In this document: piece by piece, positions 54,984 through 64,000 of the stretch
Layout of the letters: every line of letters begins with the position of its first letter
How positions within the stretch are numbered: position 1 is the stretch's first letter
From: Lunularia cruciata
Lineage: Eukaryota > Streptophyta > Marchantiopsida > Lunulariales > Lunulariaceae
DNA length: 64,000 nucleotides
Reading direction: 5' to 3'
Assembly: GCA_948567375.1 (NCBI GenBank)
Contig: OX419762.1
Coordinates: 13,522,001 to 13,586,000, forward strand
Notes under the pieces: generated by a model
Database searches by the model: none
Told to the model about the DNA's origin: nothing
Seen by the model: only the letters and a program-made list of their open reading frames with translations
Made by a program: the position numbers and the translations under genes

Positions 54984-57900
54984 CAGGACAGAACAAGATT
55001 TGTGGGTGTCTTTCTGGGTCTCATGAGAGGAAAGCGGGGAGTGAAAGGATTCACCCCTGGAATGTTGAAGGACAAAGTAGATGCCTGGAGTCAAAGATTT
55101 TGCGTGCCTGCATCAGCTCATATCTCTAGGTGTGAAGCGGGATGGATCATGGTGTGGTGTGGATCGCAGTAGAGTCAACTTAAAATGCTTAGGCAAGAGA
55201 AGGAATAGAGATACCTTTGTGAAGACATTTCGTCATAGGCCATTGCACAAACAGACACATCGGAATGATGATTCATTATTGAGCGAAAGAGCTCCGAGAC
55301 AAGCTCACATTCTTACTACAAACTCTGGAACACAAACTGGGACGTGATGGAATAAGTGTTTGGCTGGCGACATGAAGAGTTGGGCAAATGACAACGTGTT
55401 GGATTCTGGCGAAACACAAGGACAGTCCTAAAGTGATTATCTCTTACACCTAGGTCACATTTTGCGTTGCCTTCTTTGTCAACAATGTCAAAGAAAGAAA
55501 GTTCAGGATATTATATGTGAGTTGACATAAGTCATCTTCAGGACTTTGTCAAGCACACAACCACACCGGTCCAGGCCTCCACATCCGATTAATAAGCCCG
55601 AACAACACAGTACCCATGTTGACATTCGTTGCGGTACAATAAGACACATATAATGTTGACTCTAGACTTGAAAAGAAAGCTGTCTCTGAAGCAAGACCTA
55701 TTGCGGAAGATGTCAAACTAAGCCATGACCATCAACCCATCACACTCAAATTAAAGTCCAATTGGTGGCCCAATCATTGAAGTGGATGAAACTGAATTCA
55801 TTTCGGCCTAAAAGATCAGCTATATCTTAGCAGAAATATGGCCTCTTGTTAGAAACACCTCACTTCAGCAACATAATGTCGTGTAGCTCTAGGCAAGCTA
55901 AGAACAGTAAAGCGGGGAACTTGTTAACGCCGTGAATCTGCACATCATCAAGAGACAACTAAACTGCAAGGATTTGTACCTAGAGTAGTAGCGCACTGCA
56001 TAACAACTAATGCATCAAAAACCTTTGACCAGGTCCTATACAACCTTCAGGGAAACCCTTAATGCGAGACAGACGTTCGCGTCTTCTCATCACCATCCAG
56101 TTATTAAGGCACTGTACTTCTCCATACTTCCATGATACTTCAAAGATTCTTCGTGGAAACCGACTTGGTGAATGTCTTCTCTCCCTCACCCATTATCTAC
56201 AGCTTTCAGTTGGACGGACGCTTTTAAAGCATATTGTGTCTGGGTGCAGGGAGGAAGAAGCGGTGGTGAGGACAGTACAATATGAGTGATCTTCTTTTGT
56301 TGTATCTTGTGGTGCTGGTAGATGGAATCATGGCATGGTAGTTCGAATGTTGACGTTATGGGTCTCGCTTTCAAAGATCAGGTAATTTTGCAACAAAATT
56401 ATGGTTTCGCTCAGGTGCAGAAAGTATGCACGTTTCTCTGATGGATCTCTTCTTCCGGTACGCTGAGGAACAACCACTACTTGGCACATAGCAGAACAAA
56501 CTCCAAGAGAAGGAAAGGTTGCAGGTTCTTGGGCTGCCCGCCTCAGGTCTAATTTTGTGTACTTCATCCCAAAATGTTAGAATGCCTTGCTTGCATCGCC
56601 AAGCAACGTTGGACTCAAACTAGCGGTCATACATAGCATACAATGGATTCTACTGTTATTTGGTACTCGTAGAGATCTCTCAGCCTCGTTTTTCGTCCCG
56701 TTGTTTGGCTAGGGCACTTCAAATTTTGACCTATTTGGAACTGTATTCCTGTTTGTTGCAGCTTTTGGTTTCATCTTAAGAATGCCTTCTGGAGCTTCGC
56801 GGTGCAGCAGCAAAGAACAGGCTCCTGGTCCTGTGCTCTCTTATGAGACGTATTTAACGGTAGAAGCAGAACATGATTGGAAGCTTGGAAGTTTGCAGCA
56901 CCTTATAGCTGGTATCCTGACGTCTCTTACCACCTTTTTCATTTCTCTCCCTAGGCAGTCCTCTGCCCTCACTGAGGAATAACATCTCCTTGGCTGGATC
57001 TACCTAGGCGCTCAGACAGACCGTTTTGGAGTTGAAAAGACTATGCCCAATAGAAACGGAGGTGGGTATAAGAAGAGGGCCAGAAGCTGGTACATCAAAT
57101 TTACATAATTAGGCAAGACATTGAGAAGCTAGAAGAGGAGACAAGATTATCCATCACCTTTTACAGGGCAATACTGGATATGTCAACCTCTATTGATGCT
57201 AGTGGAGCTTGAAGTTCAATATGCAGCCCTGCCATGTCTCAAGGGAAGTAGGCTAGAATTAACAGTCTAAACTGCACAATTTATGACGTGAAGTACAATG
57301 CTGAGATGTAAACTGGGCCGATAGGCACTAGAGGCATTCTTCCTGGCTGGATAAAAGCAGGCAAAGTAGCCACCAGATCCCACCCGAAACACGTCACCCG
57401 AATTGTGCTGTATGAGAACCATGGTAGGCAAAGATTCAGGCTAAAACAACATGATGTAACCATCACAATGTTGGGAGGAGAGGTGGGAAACCTTAAGACA
57501 AGACCTTAACGTCTCTGGTGTCTGAACTAGTCTTGAGCTCACCGAGAAGACCGTTCCCTTTTGCAACTACTCTGCAGTGACCAATTCAAATCTCACTCTT
57601 TAAGTGGGTGTGAGTATGTTCCTGTCCTAAAAACTTCAGTCTATGATTGTTCCGTTAAGGGTCAGTGATATTTGACAGAGAGTTCCTTAAAAGTGAGATA
57701 CGCACCCAACCTGGCAGCTTGAACAATCAGGGCAGGTATGATTTGAGATTTCCACCTTTGAGATCGGCAAGACTCTAGGAAGTACCGCTCAAGAAAGAAG
57801 GAAGGAATGTTATTCGTTCATAGACGAGACACGACTAGTAAATACTAGAATAGAGGTTCATGGAAAGGGACGTTCAATCCTAGAACTGCAGTCAGATTCC

Positions 57901-60900
57901 TGGCCGGCACAGGCGAAGCCACCAAAATTCCCTATGTATTCAAGAGAAATCCCTGTAAAAAACTTTCACCTGGCATTGAGGAAGAACGCTATACCGACAA
58001 CGTTATGTTGTTGTCAAGCTTTCGTGAAACTCTTCAACTATGGCCGAAGAAAATATTCCTGCCTCAGGTCAGAGATCATTCGTTCACTGGATTACTATTG
58101 TATACTGCTTTTCTCGCGACCAGTGGACATGGTGATCACATATATCATTTCCACATCTTTAACTATAAGAACGCTGTGTGCTACGCACATATGAAACCGT
58201 ATCGGCTTCGTGCTATGGTCTCTACGGTGATTTTACTCTCCTCGCTTCTAAGTTACCATATGAATAGTAAACAGGTCAAAAATAAAGTATGGAGGCAGTA
58301 ATTGGAGGGGCTGATGTTGGACCCGTAGACGATACAGTGGCAATTTATGAATCTTCTCTCCTAGTGTCTCTTGCACATACGGATTACCATGAGTCCCCAG
58401 AATATTCATTAACCACATGACTGAATCACTACCTTCATCCACGCGACGCATCTCTTCTCAGGATAATTGACTACAATCACTGCTTAAGATCTGTCGTGAC
58501 ACAATGAAGCTCCTACTTATGGGGAAATTACAAAAAGAAAGAACCTGCACTTGCTCTCAAAGAAGCGGGGGGTTGGAATCGAAGATGATGCACCACCAAA
58601 ATATGGCGAATCTTTTACACTAATTACCATTGAACCTTGTCCTTCACTATCAGTCCTTCAAGATCTTCGGGGTGCCGAGGGATCACATGCAGTAAAAAGT
58701 GTACGAAGATAGGAGAAGGTCCCCTGGGGACCCCTCTTGATCCCCCGGGGCTGCTACGTACAAGAGCGCTTCTAACGACGCTTTGACGATGTCTGTCACC
58801 TCTGATCTTCAAAATGCTCAACACTGAGTCCTGCCCGCCACAGAACTGGCTGTGAGCTCCGTACATCATGTACAGAGACGGTGCGGTAGTCCTCAGTGTG
58901 AACCTGAACCTGATTTGTGTTGAGGACACAGAATAGATGGGCACGAGTGATAACCTACCTGAGAAAGAAGATGGAATGTGAGCAAATGTGATCAAGGACA
59001 TGTCGGGATGAAGCGACGGTTGACTGGAAAAATGTGCAGAAATCTGTGAAGAAATAGGAGAAGAGATTTAGTTCCTCCAGGCCGAGCTTAACTCATCACA
59101 TGAGAAAACTACGAAGGAGAAAGTGGGAGCAGCGTGTTTAGCAGCCCTTCATCTACAGCCACAGGAGGGAAGGCAAGTCCTATATGCCTTATGCATATAG
59201 GAAATCGATTCTTGAGAACTGGAGTTGAATCCTGCTCTTTCTCCATACTCTTAGGAATGCATTAACACCAACCATACTTAATGCAGGCAATAACTCAAGA
59301 AACTCATCCAGACAAGTGATGAGTTAGTCCTCATGGCCCTTTTACACCTGAGTTCGCAGTAGTGACAGGTATGCTCAGGAATCCACTTTAAACATCAATA
59401 GACAATTGGAAAATCAATTGGAAAATCTTGGGCAAAGCAGATCCCTGAAGATAGACTAGACGACATGAGGTCTCGCTGTAGACACCCCATTATCACTCAC
59501 CAATCTAAGTTGCAGTCTCAAGCAAAATCCTGCTCACACCTCTCGGTACCCTTGAGACGCTATACATTAAAAAGAATAAAGAATTTGACAGGTTTCAGCA
59601 TCCCTTTCAAAAACCCCTACAATTAAAATAGAAACATGAAATTGGACTCACACAGTCATTTGTCCACCAATCTCAACAGAGGCAAATTGCGGATATAGAC
59701 GTATGCATGCGAGAGCAGTCGAAGTCATTCTCTTATGCCCATGTCTGTTTGCTTCTTTCAAGAGGACAAAAGTTGGTAAAGCAAAGAGAATACTTGAAGA
59801 GATCATCCCAGATCTTTTGTCCTGTCATAGCCTGGAGTTAACTGATAAAACATTAAAATAGTTTGGCAACATTCATATTAAAGACTGGCAAGAGCTAATC
59901 CAACACTCATATCTATCTATCTATCCTGCATCTTCGACTCCACGAAGAAATTGAAGTCCTAGCAGTTGCATATGCAGATGCTCAACCAAAGAATGGTAGA
60001 ACTACATGTACAGAAGAAACAGGAAGCTTAAGAAACTTCCACGCACGTCATAGATCAACTATTCTGGTTTCAACGACCACCTTCTCCTGCTAACGGCTGC
60101 ACGACGTAGATTTAACCACTGGCGCTTTAAACGACTGAGCGAACAACGACACCTAGGTGATCCTATAGGCCGTCCCTGTTCGTTCTCCCAGGTATCTGTA
60201 TCAAATAGAATGCATAATGTTGGAAAACCATCAAAGACAACACCCAAGCTCAGCATTATATGAACTCTCCAAGAACCGAGCTTTCTGTAATTTACTCCTG
60301 GCCTTCTCTTGTTTCTTGTCTTGATTTTACAGTACAAGCTAGTCTGGTGATCTTGATGATTTTGTGACTTCCTAAAAGCTGAGTAGGGTTTCCGCATCTC
60401 TTTCCAGATCCACAATGGATCATTCAAAGTACGCAAGTTTTTTATTTATGATGTTACAGCTGGAATCCATATTCAAATAGCCTTAGCAAGAAGAGTATCA
60501 TCTGAGAAGTAAACATATTATGTTCTACTCCAGTAATGAGTGCAACTTCAGAGGGATCTCGTAGCTAGAATGCTTCTTGAGATGAATTGTTAAGCCTTAG
60601 ATAAATGATAAGTTTCAAATCTTATAAGAGAGATCTCGAAATCTATCTCGATATACTGTCTCCTTACATCCAGTAGTACTACCAGGTACTAAGAAAGATC
60701 TGTCAAGTCCTTCTGATGCCGTGAAGGAAACATTATCAAGACGATATCGTCATATCTGCGCATTTATTAATCTGAATCACTGAGCTCATCCATAGTCTGT
60801 CTCTGGAAGTAGAGAGAGGTTAAGCTGTCACGATAAAAAGGATGTTTAAGCGCAGGAGAAGTCACAATGAAATCCTGCTGCAGCAACAAGAGAGCTTTAA

Positions 60901-61588
60901 CGACATGCAGGTCAATAAAAAGATTATCAACCATCCTTTTCTAAGAATACCAAGCTACATGAACTTATTATGTGAAGTAATGACAAAACTGAACGCACTG
61001 ACGCCAAAATCAGATCACTCCTTCGGGAAACTATATATTTTATTCCTTATGGGCCCTTATGGAGAAAGCATGTCCATGCTTCCATTCCCTTCATTTACTT
61101 ACTGAGGTTGGCATACTATCAAAGCCTCTAGCTAAAACACCTCTCTAGCCTTGGTCAACTCTAGAACAAGCCGTTCCAGCTTTAATTCCCCAGACAAATT
61201 TAATTCTCAATTCAAAATACAATTGAGACAACCGCATGCCAATACACTCTCTTTTGTATGTGAGAGCGTAAGGATTTAGGCAGGCACCTTTAGTTTGATA
61301 CCACTTATAACCACTCGCTCTCGCCAAGCCGCAGACAGTTTTTCCGCTCGTGTCCCAGTTTCGGTGTCTGACTGCAAGAATGGAACCCATGCTGCTTAGC
61401 AGGCAATACCTATTATTAAGACATGTATTTGGGACTACCATCACAGTAAATTCTTGAGAGAGCGAAGATGAATCATTATTCCGGAAATTCTGACATCAAT
61501 TAACTCACAAGTGAAATAGAAAGAAAGAATTCAAATAGGGCCCAAGCTGACTAGCTCTGATGAGGAGCTCTGATGAGGAGCTCACCTC
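54984..61588. other. Long flank without a recognisable gene
   Basis: Frames are short on both strands. The longest are 58,624-59,001 (minus, 125 codons) and 60,059-60,436 (minus, 125 codons), neither with a domain I recognise. An (ATCT)n microsatellite lies at 59,909-59,925. No retroelement RT, LTR or tRNA was seen. Confidence 0.4.
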
Positions 61589-61616
61589 GAGCTGGAGCCG
61601 TGAACGGCTCCAGCTC
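61589..61616. repeat. 12-bp GC-rich hairpin
   Basis: gagctggagccg, tgaa loop, cggctccagctc: a perfect 12-bp stem with a 4-base loop. Just upstream, agctctgatgagg occurs twice in tandem (about 61,554-61,581). It is not followed by a T-run. Confidence 0.85.
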
Positions 61617-63924
61617 CACAGACACGGGTCCTTTCAATTAACAGTAAAACTGGACAATTCACGGATCACCAACATGAGCAGAAATGAGAAAGCACAAGCA
61701 TGAGCAAAAGTTATTCCAGTAACGACCTCAAGATCAGAAGACTTCTAAAAGATCTTCAAAAGCTGGATTAAAATTCTCTAATGTCAATGGCTTCTTACCT
61801 GTTGGAGCGTTAAATCGCCTTCACTATTAAAGACAGTCATAAACCTAAGGAGTTGCCATCGCTTCAACGAGGAAGTAGGCACGTACAGTAAATAAAAAAT
61901 TGTAGACCAAGACGTAGTTCCTTAGATATAATATTGGACAAGAGAGAAGCAAGAAGAAGCGGAAAGTAGTATTTATACACAAGATAATGAATCAAAATTC
62001 AATCCGGAGAGATCCACTGTTCAATATCGTCATTTTCAGCTTAGTTTTCAGTAAAGCGCCGGACAACTTCAGGAACCCTTGTCACAGTTGCCCTATCCAC
62101 GGACTTCGCTTCTTGATCAGATGAAAAATTCGGGAACATTCCTGGCACTAAACTAAAGGGCAACTGGAAATTGAATTGCAGTTCCAACGAGAAATGCTCC
62201 ATACTCAAATGTTATAGAAAGATAGTTCCATAACAGAGACCCGCCTCTGTTTTTCACCTCAAGCGTGAGCACAGAATTTCCCTCGATCGCAGGACACACA
62301 TGTAACAATTGTCGCGAATGATTTCTTGTAAGAGTACTTACGGTCTTGAATGTTGTGCCAGAATAGATCGCACAGCGGATGCAGAAACTTTGTTTCATGT
62401 TACAAGTCTCTTCAAGACTGTGAAACAATCCTGAAACAATCTCTATCGACCTGCCGGCGGAATGTTGAATATACCATTTTACGGAGCCCGCAAAATAGGG
62501 TTTAGATCATGCAAATCCATGTATGTCCATTAAAGCTGTTGTCAAGCACAACAGCCTTACTATACGTGGATACCAGTGGGATTCACAAACTCGTCCTCAA
62601 CCCCGTAGACCGGGCAGCGGGATGACAGCAATTTCTGGCATCGACAAAGCTGGACATCCTGGAAATAAATCGAAGTCAATCAATGCGATTGGGAAGCTTT
62701 GGACCAGAAACGCAATGCAATGGATAAGTTACGGAAATGATGCATGCAGACATCTCTTCATAAAGACTACTGTGCGGGTTGCAACGCAGTCAAACAAGAA
62801 TTTGTAGCTCTCATCAAAATTGCACTTCACTACTTCAAAATCAAATGTACTGCTCCAACTATCGCGTCGTAACTACGGAGTATCGTTGTAAGCTTGCTGC
62901 TTAGTTGGATTGCTGAGTACTTGAGCTGCGTCCCCAGTATGGTTCGTAACTACCGCACATGGCCTAGGGCTCTCCGCTTCTTCTTTTCCAAGCCAAACTA
63001 GTATTAGCCCCGTGCATGATGCACGAGGCAAAAAGACCCTCTTAAACGTCGTCCCCCTCCCCACACTTTGTCCCGTCCCCAAAACAATTCCGTCTGTCCT
63101 CTCTCTCCTAGTCCGTTGTCTCCATCCCCTTAAGTAATGTCGCCTGTTGTCTTCGTCTCAAGAGATAATTACATCCAAGGTCTCGATCCATTGTCCCCGT
63201 CCTCAGAACACTTCCGTTCGTTGTCCCCCGTCCCCTAGTAAAATGCGGCAATGACCTCTTACTTAAAGGTAAGTAAGATTATGGCGTCCAAACGCAAGGG
63301 AACACTTAATTCACCCATTTTCCTTGGTTATATAGCTAAAGGATCCATTTTATTCGGGGATATTTCTTGCTTAGTGAAGTGTTCGACTCTATTGGGGCTT
63401 AGCCCCATTTCACCTATTTGGTCTCACCCTTGTACGGCTTGATGGGGTCCTCCCATCCTTCGTGTTTTCTATGCTGTCCTTTCGCCCTTTCTCTCTCAGT
63501 ACTCGTAGTGAATTTACGTTTCATCAATATATTATAAAGCATATAAATAACTCCGGATGAAATTTTTGAGAATTATTATCGTTCTATTTTCATTTGAGGA
63601 GTAAAATTTTGTTTTATATTGATTGATATAATTTTTACTTTTATAAATGAATGAAAACTTTAAGGAGTCTTATAAGTGTGCAGACGAAAAAAGCATGACT
63701 CTATGAAAGAGTCCATGCTATATGTCTATCAATGACGGATAAGCGTATTGCCTAGTCGATCTGCGCATAAAAAAAATGTGTTCACTAAGGTAATTCTTCA
63801 ATATCAATCGTAGTTTATATAAGAAGTAACCACAAGCAATTCTATAGATGACCTTTTCAGAATTTGAGCTGCCAAGTTAATTTGCTTATGATCCAATTTC
63901 ACTCATTTTCAAAGATAATCACGT
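61617..63924. other. Flank without a recognisable gene
   Basis: Short frames only. The stretch 63,050-63,240 repeats the phrase 'gtccccgtcc' and relatives several times (gtcccgtccc, gtccccgtcctc, gtcccccgtcccc), a loose cytosine-rich repeat. From about 63,490 the sequence becomes strongly AT-rich. Confidence 0.4.
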
Positions 63925-64000
63925 GAGTGAGAAATTATTTTTTTGTCAGACTGAGTGAGAAATTATTTTTTTGTCAAACTGAGTGAGAAATTACTTTTTT
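63925..64000. repeat. 28-bp tandem repeat running off the window
   Basis: The unit gagtgagaaattatttttttgtcaaact occurs 2.7 times to the last base, with one c/t and one g/a difference. The array may continue beyond the window. Confidence 0.9.

Noticed and set aside
57500-57660. tRNA-like phrase around 57,585 (ccaattcaaatctcac)
   Set aside because: No matching D-arm, anticodon stem or acceptor stem could be folded.
61589-61616. Rho-independent terminator
   Set aside because: GC-rich stem but no T-run, and the window is eukaryotic.
63925-64000. CRISPR array
   Set aside because: Units are contiguous without unique spacers, and there is no cas gene.

Overview
This is a eukaryotic nuclear window, almost certainly from a land plant: it holds a Ty1/copia remnant and two families of Ty3/gypsy chromoviruses whose primer-binding sites match plant initiator-Met tRNA. 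I cannot place the lineage further. I found no convincing intact host protein-coding gene, no rRNA or tRNA gene and no CRISPR array. Nearly all recognisable coding sequence is retroelement-derived and decayed. LTR ends and target-site duplications (TSDs) were placed by eye. Percentages and period lengths are hand estimates.

Layout. Positions 1-8.34 kb and 50.2-64 kb are mixed-composition, apparently low-copy flanks with short repeats, hairpins and a few promoter-like or first-exon-like signals. Positions 8.34-50.2 kb form an AT-rich retroelement block. Two same-orientation copies of an unusual RT-bearing element (family D: D1 at 8.34-10.83 kb, D2 at about 46.5-50.2 kb) lie at its edges. Inside come a minus-strand copia remnant (10.84-15.05 kb), a solo LTR of family A (15.06-15.64 kb) and a nest of chromoviruses (16.07-44.80 kb).

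The nest, outermost to innermost. A5 (minus strand, LTRs 16,075-16,659 and 44,174-44,792, TSD gtatc/atatc) was opened by family-B elements (B4 plus strand, B3 and B2 minus strand). B3 was in turn opened by A1, a plus-strand family-A element at 23,729-30,080 with perfect TSD ccact. Elsewhere inside A5 gag sit a solo A LTR (A4), itself opened by the youngest element B1 (36,695-42,328, minus strand, perfect TSD ggtgg), and a solo B LTR (B5, 43,060-43,553).

Function. A and B are gag-protease-RT-RNase H-integrase-chromodomain elements. Every copy has stops or frameshifts and damaged protease motifs, so none looks autonomous as read. The most notable signals are phased GAA/TTC modules, resembling heat-shock elements, directly upstream of the TATA-like box in family-B LTRs, and the family-D elements, which encode an RT with an (A)DDTHILG-type box and a C-terminal CxCG...GxH motif.
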